A stretch of DNA of 64,000 nt from Streptomyces spinosus. Its GTDB lineage: Bacteria > Actinomycetota > Actinomycetes > Streptomycetales > Streptomycetaceae. The notes under the pieces were generated by a model. The model had not been told where the DNA came from. It ran no database searches and saw only the letters and a list, made by a program, of their open reading frames with translations. The position numbers and the translations under genes are program-made. The DNA lies in contig NZ_JAINRC010000029.1 of the NCBI RefSeq assembly GCF_020400655.1, positions 22,975 through 86,974 on the forward strand, in the 5' to 3' direction. Each line of letters starts with the position of its first letter. The first letter of the stretch is position 1. This document shows positions 34,914 to 43,967 of this stretch, one piece after another.

Positions 34914-36113
34914 ATGGCCACCGTCATCCTGGCCGGTGTCTTCCAGGTGGTCCTCGGTGCGATCGGTGTGGCAAAGCTGATGCAGTTCGTGCCCCGCTCG
35001 GTGATGACCGGCTTCGTCAACGCCCTCGCCATCATGATCTTCATGGCGCAGGTCCCCGAGATGCACGACGTGCCCTGGCCGGTCTACCCGCTGATCATCG
35101 GCGGGCTCGCGCTGATGGTGTTCTTTCCGAAGGTCACCAGGGTGGTTCCGGCGCCTCTGGTGTCCATCGTCATCCTCACCGTGATCACCGTGGCCGCCGG
35201 GATCGCCGTGCCCACCGTCGGCGACAAGGGCAAGCTGCCCTCCTCGCTGCCGGTGCCCGGCCTGCCCGACGTGCCCTTCACCCTGGACACGCTCACCACC
35301 ATCGCCCCCTACGCCCTGGCGATGGCGCTGGTTGGACTGATGGAGTCCCTGATCACGGCCAAGCTGGTCGACGACATCACCGACTCCCACTCCTCCAAGA
35401 CCCGTGAGTCCATCGGACAGGGCATCGCCAACATCGTCACCGGCTTCTTCGGCGGCATGGGTGGTTGCGCGATGATCGGTCAGACGATGATCAACGTGAA
35501 GGTATCCGGAGCCCGCACCCGCGTCTCCACCTTCCTGGCGGGTGTGTTCCTGATGGTGCTGTGCATCGTCTTCGGGCCGGTCGTCTCCGACATCCCCATG
35601 GCCGCGCTGGTCGCCGTCATGGTCATGGTCGCCTTCGGCACCTTCGACTGGCACTCCATCGCCCCCAAGACACTGAAGCGGATGCCCGCCGGTGAGGTCG
35701 TCGTCATGGTTGTCACTGTGATCGTCGTGGTCGCCACCTCCAACCTCGCCATCGGCGTCGTCGTCGGCACCATCACCGCCATGGTGATCTTCGTCAAGTG
35801 CGTCGCTCGCCTCGCCCACGTCACCGCCGTCATCGACCCCGACGGCAGCACGGTCGTCTACTCCGTCACCGGGGAGCTGTTCTTCGCCTCCTCCAACGAC
35901 CTCGTCGGCCAGTTCGACTACGCCGGCGACCCGAAGAAGGTCGTCATCGACCTCTCGGCCGCCCACATTTGGGACGCCTCCTCCGTCGCTGCCTTGGACG
36001 CGATCGAGACCAAGTACGCCCAGCGCGGGAAGACCGTCGAGATCACCGGTCTGAACGACCCAAGCGCCGACCTCCACGGCAGGCTGACCGGCGAACTCGC
36101 CGGCAGCAACTGA
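34914..36113 (+). pseudogene. 5'-truncated SulP-family anion permease
   Basis: What remains is the C-terminal two thirds or more of a SulP transporter: helices from MATVILAGVFQVVLG onward, the block GFFGGMGGCAMIGQTMIN and a complete STAS domain (VTGELFFASSNDL, HIWDASSVAALDAI). The first hundred or so residues, with the first helices and substrate-site segment, are absent. The remaining frame has no internal stop, so the break may be recent. An ATG at 34914 could still be used, but a functional transporter is unlikely. A strong terminator follows. Confidence 0.75.
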
Positions 36114-36134
36114 TCCTCAGCGCCGCAACACCAG

Positions 36135-36162
36135 AGGACCCCGGCCAACCGGCCGGGGTCCT
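36135..36162 (+). terminator. Rho-independent terminator after the SulP gene
   Basis: A perfect 12-bp GC-rich stem (AGGACCCCGGCC paired with GGCCGGGGTCCT) with a four-base loop, followed by TTTC, 21 bp after the SulP stop. Confidence 0.8.
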
Positions 36163-36187
36163 TTCAGCAGAGACCCGGATATGCGCG

Positions 36188-36273
36188 GTGACGATCACTG
36201 GTGCGCGTCATCAGGGCAGTCGTCGGCCAGGTCGGGTGTTTCCCCGTCCCCCGGCCAGCACGAGAGTTCCCGG
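36188..36273 (+). repeat. 86-bp direct repeat, left copy
   Basis: Matches 42850-42935 at 76 of 86 positions without gaps. The right copy directly follows a decayed transposase gene, so this unit may be the end of an insertion sequence. Read on the minus strand, both copies keep the same open frame (NSRAG...ALMTRT). Confidence 0.7.
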
Positions 36274-36433
36274 ACTCCGAGCCGTCGGCAAGGCGGGTAC
36301 GTCCGTTACCTGGACGTACCCGAGGTTCGTATGTGCGGTCATGATGGTTTGGGTCGAAGCGTGGTCTCTGCACGACCTACCAGACGCCTGCGCGCGTCCT
36401 GCTGCGGCGCTCCTGAACGCTTGCGGGCAGCGC

Positions 36434-37207
36434 TCAATCCGAAGCGGCCGCCGCGTACTCCACGATGAGCGGGCTCGCCACTACGCACGGCCTGTTGGCA
36501 CTGCTACCGGGTAGCACTCCCGTGACGCGCGCGTATCCGGTCATCAAAGCGGATGTGTCAAGGCTGAGGTCTTCGTTGTCCAGGGCGTGCAACAGTTCCT
36601 GCACGCCTCGGCGGTGAAGATCGGGGGCTGTCCGTGAAGCGGCCTGATCTGCCGCCATGGGGTCGCGGTGTCTGGTGAGTGCCTCGACGACCTGGCCGGC
36701 CCTCGTGACGAATGCATGTCCCAGGCTGGAGGCTGAGTTCGCTACCTCCAACACGGGCCCGTCGACTGACATCGGGTTCCAGCCTCGCAGGTGCCGGACA
36801 GAACCGTGCATCAGCAGACGGCAACTCTGCCCCGATGCCGGGTTCAAGTCTCCTCCGGGCGCGGGGTCCACGAAGAGCACGAGGTCCTCGTGGGCGCCGC
36901 TGAGCGTCACGCATCGAAGAGGCACCTCATACTGAACCCACTGCCCAGGTCGCAGCCCTGGCCTTTCGTACCAGTCCGCAACAAGTTCCACATGCCGGTA
37001 CACCTGACGTCGGTGCCGGCTCTGCTCTTCGTCCGTGGTCGGCGCGTCCATGTCGATACCGCCGAACGGCGTGGTCACCCGAAGAGCAGCCGTACGCGGG
37101 GCGCGCCGCGGCTCGGGCATGAACTGCCGCAGTTTGCTCTCCGACAAGTAAACGATCTCACGCAAGAGGCTTCCTCCGTCAAGTGCGCCGGGAACGTGGC
37201 ACGCCAT
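36434..37207 (-). CDS. Unrecognised protein, possibly SAVMC3_10250-type
   Basis: A 257-aa soluble protein opening MACHVPGALDGGSLLREIVY, then LSESKLRQFMPEPRR. The pattern (YLSESKLRQF, YERPGLRPGQWVQYE, VLFVDPAPG) recalls a small Streptomyces family sometimes labelled SAVMC3_10250, of unknown function; this is from memory and uncertain. No catalytic motif is evident. GGTGG lies just before the ATG, and a GTG at 37222 is an alternative. It diverges from the coiled-coil protein gene at 37341. Confidence 0.65.
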   Translation of the reverse strand: MACHVPGALDGGSLLREIVYLSESKLRQFMPEPRRAPRTAALRVTTPFGGIDMDAPTTDEEQSRHRRQVYRHVELVADWYERPGLRPGQWVQYEVPLRCVTLSGAHEDLVLFVDPAPGGDLNPASGQSCRLLMHGSVRHLRGWNPMSVDGPVLEVANSASSLGHAFVTRAGQVVEALTRHRDPMAADQAASRTAPDLHRRGVQELLHALDNEDLSLDTSALMTGYARVTGVLPGSSANRPCVVASPLIVEYAAAASD

Positions 37208-37340
37208 ACTGCCACCATGCACTGACACGGCCGCCAGCACACAACCGCGCGACAAACTCGGCCAGTTGATTACCGCTGGTGCGCGTTGACCGGATAATGA
37301 GCAAGTCGTGCTGCGTGACACGAGGAGCCCGGGGGACGTC

Positions 37341-39134
37341 ATGGAAGACCGGTACGAATCGGACTCGGCACTGGAGCGACTCCGTGAACGGGTGGAGGGC
37401 ATAGGACAAAGCCAGACTCGGCATGAGGGAAAGCTGGAAGGCTTCGAGGAGAACCTCCACGGCGTACGAGCACACGTCGGCAAGCTCAGCGGCGAACTAA
37501 CCGAAGTCCGCAAAGAGCTTGCGGGGTTGGAGAGCGCGGTTACCGACACACGTCAGACCCTGGACAGCTTCATCGAACAGTACGGTCGCGACCGAGAGGT
37601 GGCCAAGGCCCAGGCCGAGCTGTCCCGCCTGACAACCCAATGGCATGCGGACTTCGCCCAGCGGAAGCACACGCGTGCGCTGGCCCGCGGACTCGTTCAC
37701 ACCCTCACTGCGCACGCCGTCAACAGGGGAGTCGTCAATACGGCTACGGTGCGAGCCTGCACAGAGGAACGCATGCTTCTCGAACCGACATACTGGCTGG
37801 CACCGGCTGCCATGACGGTAGCAGCCGCATTCCGTAACGAGGTAGAACGAGGCGAGAGCGCCCACGCACACGCGCTGATGCTGGACGCCGCCAAAACCAA
37901 CCTCTTCTTTGCACTGACCTATTCCCGCCTCGGAGACCAGGTCAAGGCGGCCAACTGTATGGATCTCTACCTGCAATCACTTGATCCTGACCGACTCGGG
38001 CAGGACTTCTTCGTGGTCCTGGACGCGATCGCGAGCAAGGAACTGGGAGAGGAGGCGCTCGGCTATACGCAGGTGGCGATGACGGGATGGAGTCAGAGCA
38101 GGCAGCTCACTCCGGTTGCTTCCTATCCGCCTGTCGACCTGGCCGATGACGGCGAGTGCGAGGTTCGGCTGCAGAGCCTGCGCCGACCCATGCCCAGGGG
38201 CCAGTACGACGCACTGCGCGAGGCGTGCGGGCGGCAGTGGGAGTCGCTCGAGGAAGGCTGGGAGCTGGCATCAGTGCCCGGCAGAACTCTGGCTCACCTC
38301 AGGCGCACATTTCCAGACGGGCCGAACGGGGTCGACTGGCCCGTCAGCACCGGCCACTACGTCGAAAGTGCCCTGGAGCGGCTCATCAACCAACCTGAGC
38401 CCGATGAGGCCGCCATGAGAGAGAGAATGCACCGGCTCGAACGTGTCATCGAGCATGGAGGAGACCTCGAAGCGGCCAAGGCAGCACACGAGATGTCCCT
38501 TGGTCCTGACGCGGAACCAGTGACCTTCATGACGCTCCTCGACCAGGCCGTCTTCGAGCCGGCCACAGCGCGGCTCGGCTCTCCGGCCCGCCGCATGGCC
38601 CTTCGCGCCATCTGGCCGAGCTTGGAGCATGCCGCCAACCGCATCGTGGCAGCCTCCCGGTACCACCTCCCTCAATACGTCAACCTGACCATCGCCGACT
38701 GGTCCTGCACCGTCCCGACGGATCCGCAGCGGACGGTCGATCCAGGCCCACTCCTTGATGACCTGGCGACGCACATCGAACAGCAGACGCAGAAGCAGTC
38801 GGACGCGGTGGTGCGCCGATGGCCGCGCATTTGGGGTGCCCTGGCGATCGGAACCCTCACCGGGTCACTCGTGGTGCCGTTCACTGAGGGGGTATGGCTG
38901 GGACTGTTCCTCCTGGTCGCCCTCGCCATGTTCGCGTGGGCAGCGGGGGAGATATGGGGTGTTCCCCTGCGCAGGAAGCACGTGCTCGATCAGGGGGGCC
39001 GGCTACGGCGTGAAGCCGTATCTACGTTGGCCGAGGCCCTGGAGCAGCGTGAGGACTTCTTCGAGGAGTGGCATGAGGCGATGCGGGGTCTGACGGCCCT
39101 CACAATGTGGGGAGGCAATCGCACACCGGACTGA
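37341..39134 (+). CDS. Coiled-coil protein with two C-terminal membrane helices, unknown function
   Basis: A 597-aa protein I do not recognise. Residues about 8-100 form a predicted coiled coil (ERLRERVEGIGQSQTRHEGK and on), the middle is mostly helical, and two membrane helices (WGALAIGTLTGSLVVPF, VWLGLFLLVALAMFAWAAG) lie near the C-terminus, followed by a charged tail. The ATG at 37341 has GGGGGA upstream; a GTG at 37308 in frame is an alternative. The kinase gene begins 17-26 bp downstream on the same strand, so the protein could be a membrane-bound substrate or partner of the kinase, which is inference. Confidence 0.7.
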   Translation: MEDRYESDSALERLRERVEGIGQSQTRHEGKLEGFEENLHGVRAHVGKLSGELTEVRKELAGLESAVTDTRQTLDSFIEQYGRDREVAKAQAELSRLTTQWHADFAQRKHTRALARGLVHTLTAHAVNRGVVNTATVRACTEERMLLEPTYWLAPAAMTVAAAFRNEVERGESAHAHALMLDAAKTNLFFALTYSRLGDQVKAANCMDLYLQSLDPDRLGQDFFVVLDAIASKELGEEALGYTQVAMTGWSQSRQLTPVASYPPVDLADDGECEVRLQSLRRPMPRGQYDALREACGRQWESLEEGWELASVPGRTLAHLRRTFPDGPNGVDWPVSTGHYVESALERLINQPEPDEAAMRERMHRLERVIEHGGDLEAAKAAHEMSLGPDAEPVTFMTLLDQAVFEPATARLGSPARRMALRAIWPSLEHAANRIVAASRYHLPQYVNLTIADWSCTVPTDPQRTVDPGPLLDDLATHIEQQTQKQSDAVVRRWPRIWGALAIGTLTGSLVVPFTEGVWLGLFLLVALAMFAWAAGEIWGVPLRRKHVLDQGGRLRREAVSTLAEALEQREDFFEEWHEAMRGLTALTMWGGNRTPD

Positions 39135-39150
39135 CCAGCGGCTCATCGGG

Positions 39151-40368
39151 GTGTGGCGAGTGAACGGAAGAGAGACACAGGTGGATGCCTTGCAGCTGAT
39201 CGGCGGTCGTTACCAGCAGAAAGGCGACCCTGCCAGAGGCGCCATGGGCGATGTATGGATGGTCGAGGACACGAAACTCGGCCGAACCGTGGCTCTGAAG
39301 TTCCTCGCTCGGCGCCGGCTCTCCCAACAGGGAGCTCTCACGGAGTTCGTCGATTCGACGGTGAAGATGTTCGAACGCGAAGGTCTGGCCATGGCGCGGA
39401 TCAACCACCCCCACGTCGCGCACATCTACGACACCGGCGAACATGACGGCGAGTTGTACATCGTCATGGAGTACGTAGACGGCAAGTCACTCGCTGAACA
39501 CCTGAAGACAGGCGCGACTCTCGCTCTCGAGCCAGCCGTGCGCTGGACCCGCCAGATATGCGAAGGGCTTGAGGCCGCGCACAAGGCCAAGGTGCTCCAT
39601 CGCGACATCAAGCCCGACAACATTATGATCACTCAGGAACGCGACGTGAAGATCGTGGACTTCGGGCTGGCGTTCCTCGCCGACGTCACCCAGTCGCAGA
39701 CGACCGCAGGCACCCCGCTCTACAAGGCACCGGAGCGATGGAGTGGTGAACAGGGAAGCCTGCGCAGCGACTTGTACTCCGTGGGCTGCGTCCTTTACGA
39801 GATGCTGACAGGCCGCCCACCGTTCGGCAGCCCCGGCGACGACGTCATGGCCGTGGGCAGGATGCACCAGGAGGACACACCGGCACCACCGAGCGCACAC
39901 CGCCCCGGCGTTCCCCCTCAGCTGGACTCCATTGTTCACATGCTGCTGGCCAAGGAGCCGGCGCGGCGCCCGGAGAGCGCCCAAACCGTGGCGGATGCGG
40001 TGAGGGAGATCCAGCATGTTTTGGATGCGACGGGCCTGGGTGATGCGATGGAAGAGGCAGACCAGGTGGAGACGTCCGCCACCGATGTCGGCCTCTCTGG
40101 AAGCATCCGTGCACTGGACCGCCGTATCTTCGACCTTGAGCGCAGGTTCGGACCGACTGACCAGTCCGTGATCGAGGCGCGCGCGAAACACGCTGAAATC
40201 ACCGGTCAGTCAGGCGATGCACGAGGAGCCGTGGCTCTCTACAACCGGCTCGGCCACGACTGTCAGGACTTCTTCGGACCCTATGATGTGCGAGCGCTGA
40301 GCGCCTTCGAGGGCGTCGCACGATGGATTGCGGAAGCGGGTAGAAAGCCGAACACGACACAGCGTTGA
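39151..40368 (+). CDS. Hanks-type Ser/Thr protein kinase with TPR-like tail
   Basis: A 405-aa protein kinase. The glycine loop is RGAMGDVW, the ATP-binding lysine K50 (VALKF), the catalytic loop HRDIKPDN (H150-R151-D152), DFG at 170-172 and the activation-segment motif APERWSG. The kinase domain ends near residue 285. The tail (LERRFGPTDQSVIEARAKHA, then GDARGAVALYNRL) has a TPR-like look seen in some actinobacterial kinases. There is no membrane segment or PASTA domain. GTG starts at 39151, 39160 and 39181 are all possible. Its role is unknown; the module lies between mobile-element remnants. Confidence 0.85.
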   Translation: MWRVNGRETQVDALQLIGGRYQQKGDPARGAMGDVWMVEDTKLGRTVALKFLARRRLSQQGALTEFVDSTVKMFEREGLAMARINHPHVAHIYDTGEHDGELYIVMEYVDGKSLAEHLKTGATLALEPAVRWTRQICEGLEAAHKAKVLHRDIKPDNIMITQERDVKIVDFGLAFLADVTQSQTTAGTPLYKAPERWSGEQGSLRSDLYSVGCVLYEMLTGRPPFGSPGDDVMAVGRMHQEDTPAPPSAHRPGVPPQLDSIVHMLLAKEPARRPESAQTVADAVREIQHVLDATGLGDAMEEADQVETSATDVGLSGSIRALDRRIFDLERRFGPTDQSVIEARAKHAEITGQSGDARGAVALYNRLGHDCQDFFGPYDVRALSAFEGVARWIAEAGRKPNTTQR

Positions 40369-40482
40369 GGGGTTCGCCGTCGTCAGGTCGTGGCGGGATC
40401 GGGGCCATCGCATCCGTAGCGAAATTGAGTGCTTAAGTCATGTGATCGGCCGATCATTACCCATCTCAGTCACGTGCCCTAG

Positions 40483-41365
40483 GCAGTGTCTTCAAATGAT
40501 CTTGAGTGGTGGATCATGGACGGGTGATACGTCGCCATGAACTGTCCGATGCCGAATGGGACTTCGTCAGGCCGCTGCTGCCCGTGTCATCGCGAGGGCG
40601 CAAGCGGCTGGATGACCGCAGGGTCCTCAACGGGATCGTGTGGAAGTTCCGTACCGGGACGGCCTGGCGGGATGTGCCTGAGCGGTACGGGTCGTGGGCC
40701 ACGCTGCACACCCGTTTTCGCCGGTGGGCGGCACGTTCGAACGGATGCTCCGCGCCGCCCAGTCCCGGGCCGACGCCGTCGGTGACATCGACTGGCTGGT
40801 GTCGGTCGACTCCACCATCGTCCGCGCCCACCAGCATGCCGCCGGCGCCCGAAAAGGGGGCTCCGCAGCCCAGCTCTCGGGCGCTCCCGAGGCGGCCTGA
40901 CCAGCAAGATTCACCTGGCCTGCGACGGTGCCGGCCGCCCGCTCGCCTTCATCGTCACGGGCGGCAACACCAACGACTGTACCCAGTTCTCCGCCGTGAT
41001 GGAGGCGATCCGGGTGCCCCGCCCAGGCCCGGGGCGGCCCCGGGTGCGGCCCTCGCACGTCCTGGGCGACAAGGGCTACAGCTCCAGGGCGATACGCAGC
41101 TGGCTGCGTCGGCGCGGGATCAGCCACACCATTCCCGAGCGAGCCGATCAGGTCCGCAACCGGCTGAACCGCGGCAGCCGTGGCGGACGGCCCCCGGCCT
41201 TCGACCGCGACATCTACAAGCGGCGCAACGTGGTGGAACGGTGCTTCAACAAGCTGAAGCAGTGGCGCGGCATCGCCACCCGGTACGACAAGACCACCGA
41301 GTCCTACCAAGCAGCCATCACCCTCGCATCGCTCCTGATGTGGGCGTGACATTTGACGACAGAAC
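40483..41365 (+). mobile_element. IS5-family (IS427-group-like) insertion sequence
   Basis: 883 bp bounded by imperfect inverted repeats: left GCAGTGTCTTCAAATG, right (reverse complement) GTTCTGTCGTCAAATG, 12 of 16 matching. CTAG flanks both ends (40479-40482, 41366-41369), consistent with a 4-bp YTAR-type target duplication. Confidence 0.8.
40524..41349 (+). pseudogene. IS5-type DDE transposase, frameshifted
   Basis: Three reading frames are needed to read the transposase. The N-terminal part (HELSDAEWDFVRPLLP to RFRRWA) starts at a GTG at 40524. The next part (GTFERMLRAAQSRAD to AHQHAAGAR) is shifted near 40730. The C-terminal part (GLTSKIHLACDG to YQAAITLASLL) is shifted again near 40885. 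The first shift could be programmed, as in related IS elements with two ORFs; the second is a disabling indel. The DDE residues D (VSVDST), D (LGDKGYSS) and E (VVERCFN) remain readable across frames. Confidence 0.8.
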
Positions 41366-41503
41366 CTAGCACGCCAACGCGGACGGTGTTCAAGCGATGC
41401 GCTAAGGGGCTGTCCCGGTCCAGCCGATGCCGTTGAGAGCGAGCGAGTGCTGAGCGACAAAACCAGGTCGACGTAAGTCAGTGCGGTATCCGATCATGCG
41501 TTC

Positions 41504-42031
41504 ATGCCCCTGAGAGAGACCCTTGCCCGAGTCGATGCAGACCTGGCCGCCGGCCGGATTCCCGTCGCGCGCCAGCGTCTACGCGGTCTCGTCTCGTCCT
41601 TCCCGTACGACCTGACGCTTCGCCGGCGTCTGGCCGAGGTGTACCGGCTCTACGGCGATGCCGCCGAGGCTGGACGCTGGATGTACCTCGAGGAGGACCG
41701 GAACGCCGGTGAGACCGCTTCCTTCGAGGCGCGGTACGGGTCTCCCGGGTGGCGGATGAAAGCCCTCGCCTGGCGTGGTCCCGAGGCCATGGCTGCCACC
41801 GCCTTCGCGGAGGGGCAGTTGGCCGCGGTGCGGACTGCCTGCGCCGAGGAGCTGGGTCACCCCGTCGACTGGGACGACCCGGACTCCTACCGGGACGATC
41901 TGGAAGAGGAGTACGAGGCGCCCTTTGAGCCGTGGACGGTCGGCGGTGTGCTGGCGGGCGTCGGCTGCCTGGTGGGGGCCCTTGCGTTCCTTGCGATCTG
42001 GGTGAGTGGAGTCGTAGCTCTCTTCGACTGA
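41504..42031 (+). CDS. DUF6584-like small membrane protein
   Basis: A 175-aa protein. The N-terminal half (LARVDADLAAGRIPVARQRL, then FPYDLTLRRRLAEVYRLYGD) looks like a TPR-like unit, and the C-terminus has one membrane helix (TVGGVLAGVGCLVGALAFLAIW). The pattern matches what I know as DUF6584. No ribosome binding site is seen before the ATG. It lies between the IS5 element and a second transposase remnant, so it is a chromosomal gene left in the mosaic. Confidence 0.65.
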   Translation: MPLRETLARVDADLAAGRIPVARQRLRGLVSSFPYDLTLRRRLAEVYRLYGDAAEAGRWMYLEEDRNAGETASFEARYGSPGWRMKALAWRGPEAMAATAFAEGQLAAVRTACAEELGHPVDWDDPDSYRDDLEEEYEAPFEPWTVGGVLAGVGCLVGALAFLAIWVSGVVALFD

Positions 42032-42121
42032 CACAGGTCGCCGGGCCGGGGGGCGCCGCTCAAGGTTCGGTGGACCGTCCAGAACCGTCGTGAACGGGAC
42101 ATCGGCGCCGAGCGTTCACCG

Positions 42122-42834
42122 GGCTGAGCCCTCGCCTGTTCGGCAACTGGTGACCGTACTGCGACGTGAGGGTGCTGACGCGGTCCGCAAGGGCCGGCCG
42201 TGGAGCCGCCGCTGGAGGACCGGGCTCTGCCGGTCGCGGCGTATTGGCACACGAAAGTGACGATGCGCCAACTCGCCCCGCTCTCCGGTGTCTCCAAGTC
42301 GGCAGCGGACCGCACCATCGACCACCTCGGGCCGATGCTCGCGTTCCAACCCCGCAAGCGGTTCGCCAAGGACACTGTGCTCATCGTGGACGGCAGCCTG
42401 GTCCCAACCCGGGACCACGCGGTGGCGGAGTAGTCCAAGAACTACCGGTGCTCGACCAACCACCAGGTCGTCGTCACGCCGATACGCGCCTGGTCGTCGT
42501 GGCCGGCCGGCCCCTGCCCGGCTAACCGCAACGACTGCAAGGCACGGGAGGAATCCGGCACCAAAGCCGCTGCCGGCAGAACACTCACGATCGCCGACGG
42601 CGGCTATCCCGGCACCGGGCTCGTCATGCTCCACCGCCGACGCAAGGGCGAAGACCTTCCGGACTGTAAGGAAGCGAACAACAAGTGCCAGAAGCAGGTC
42701 TGCGCCCGCGTCGAGACGTCTTCGCGCGCATGAAGACCTGCAAGATCCTCCGCGACTGCCGCCTCAAAGGCGACGGAGTCCATCACGCCATGCTGGGCAT
42801 CGCCCGGATGCACGACCTCACCCTCGCCGGATAG
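42122..42834 (+). pseudogene. Second IS transposase, decayed
   Basis: A Streptomyces-type transposase gene with several lesions. Readable pieces in order are LRREGADAVRKGRPW, HTKVTMRQLAPLSGVSKSAA, DHLGPMLAFQPRKRFAKDTV, an in-frame TAG after LVPTRDHAVAE, SKNYRCSTNHQVV, LTIADGGYPGTGLV, then MKTCKILRDCRLKGDGVHHA and MLGIARMHDLTLAG up to a TAG at 42832-42834. At least three frameshifts and two internal stops are present. The second 86-bp repeat starts 16 bp after the stop. Confidence 0.8.
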
Positions 42835-42849
42835 ACCGCGCTACTGTCA

Positions 42850-42935
42850 GTGACGATCTCTGGTGCGCGTCATCAGGGCAGCCGTCGGCCAGGCCGAGTG
42901 CTCCCCCGTTGCCCAGCCAGCACGAGAATTCCCGG
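42850..42935 (+). repeat. 86-bp direct repeat, right copy
   Basis: 88% identical to 36188-36273, same orientation. It directly follows the decayed transposase and precedes the truncated transporter. Confidence 0.7.
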
Positions 42936-42986
42936 TGCTGGTTCGGTGCTGACTCGGAAGGGTAATTATCGGAAAAGCCGCAGGTC

Positions 42987-43100
42987 CTAGCCTCGATCGG
43001 ATGAGTTGTCGTACCACTCGATCGTGGTCCCGATGAGGCTGGCGGCGACGATGCGGGGGAGGCTGGCGGGGGGTGGGGGAGCGGTGGTTCCGGAGGCCAT
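42987..43100 (-). pseudogene. N-terminal stub of an MHS-family MFS transporter
   Basis: The frame opens at ATG 43100 with GAGGAAG upstream and reads through ASLIGTTIEWYD, the conserved first-helix block of MHS-family (KgtP/ShiA/ProP-type) transporters. The resemblance stops right after EWYD, near 43007, and a TAG follows seven codons later. The rest of the gene is missing, so an insertion or deletion cut it here. Confidence 0.7.
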
Positions 43101-43326
43101 GTGCGCCACTTCCTCGTGTGCGGTGGGGACGGGTACGTGTCGGCACACCGTAGAAACACGCACGTCAGGGGCACATGTGGTGGGGCAACATAGTTCGGGG
43201 GGCGACTATGCGTTTGGCCACCATGCCGGCTCACGGAAGGGCGGTTCAGGGGCTCGGAGATGGTCGCAACGACTGCTGTCCGGGACGCGTAGTTTGGCGT
43301 GATTTGACGGTCTGGTGCTGGCTACC

Positions 43327-43358
43327 GTGCTGACTTGGTGCTGACTTGGTGCTGACTA
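43327..43358 (+). repeat. 11-bp tandem repeat, three units
   Basis: GTGCTGACTTG occurs twice and then GTGCTGACTA. A related GTGCTGACTCGG occurs near 42945, at the end of the second 86-bp repeat unit. Confidence 0.7.
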
Positions 43359-43844
43359 CGCCGCGTTGGTCTCGGACATCACCGCACCGACCGAGGACCC
43401 TGAGGTCAACGCCACGACGCCGATCTGTGAGGCGGAAGAAGGCCAAAGCTCCCAGTCCTTCGCCTCAGGCAAGCGCAGCGCCTGGTTGGCGGCCTCCTGG
43501 ATCTCGCTCCGGACGGACGAGGACAGTGCGCCTCGCCATTTGCGGGGCCACCGAGAAGGTAATGGGGGGGCAGCGGCCCCGCCCCTGCCGCCAGCCGTGT
43601 GACCGCCCCGGACAGGGCGTCGTACGAGAGCGTCGGTGTGCCTGTGGCTGGGTCCGGCTCGACACTGCCCGCGGCGAGGGAGGTCCTGCACTCCCCGTAC
43701 ACGGTATGCGGCTTACGCCCAGCCTGGTGAGTCGGAGGACTTGTTTGCGGCCTGCGCGACCGGCAGGTCGGACCTCGGTCTGCGTCGGTCACTCCAGGGT
43801 GTCGCGGGGCACAGCGCAAAGCCGCCCCCTCCACCCGTCGACCC

Positions 43845-43893
43845 CCCGGCCCGAACCCGCCCAACCCCCGGCCCGAACCCGCCCAACCCCCGG
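43845..43893 (+). repeat. 22-bp GC-rich tandem repeat, 2.2 units
   Basis: Two exact adjacent 22-bp units at 43845-43866 and 43867-43888 (beginning CCCGGCCCGAACCC), plus the first five bases of a third. Confidence 0.7.
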
Positions 43894-43967
43894 GAGCACC
43901 GCCCGCAGCGCCCCCGCTGAGAGGTCCTGACAGAGGCGTTGGACATGTTGGACATGGGGGTATGTGG

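Larger units (their letters stand above)
43101..43967. other. Degenerate region with short tandem repeats
   Basis: No intact gene. On the minus strand at about 43356-43720 there are suggestive but frameshifted fragments (TPTLSYDALSGAVTRLAAGA; SSSVRSEIQEAANQALRLPE) that may be a dead gene of unknown kind. The region holds two tandem repeats listed separately. Confidence 0.4.

Noticed and set aside
36834..36860. A GGTTCAAGTC-like tRNA T-arm
   Set aside because: No acceptor, D or anticodon arms can be built around it and it lies inside a coding gene on the other strand.
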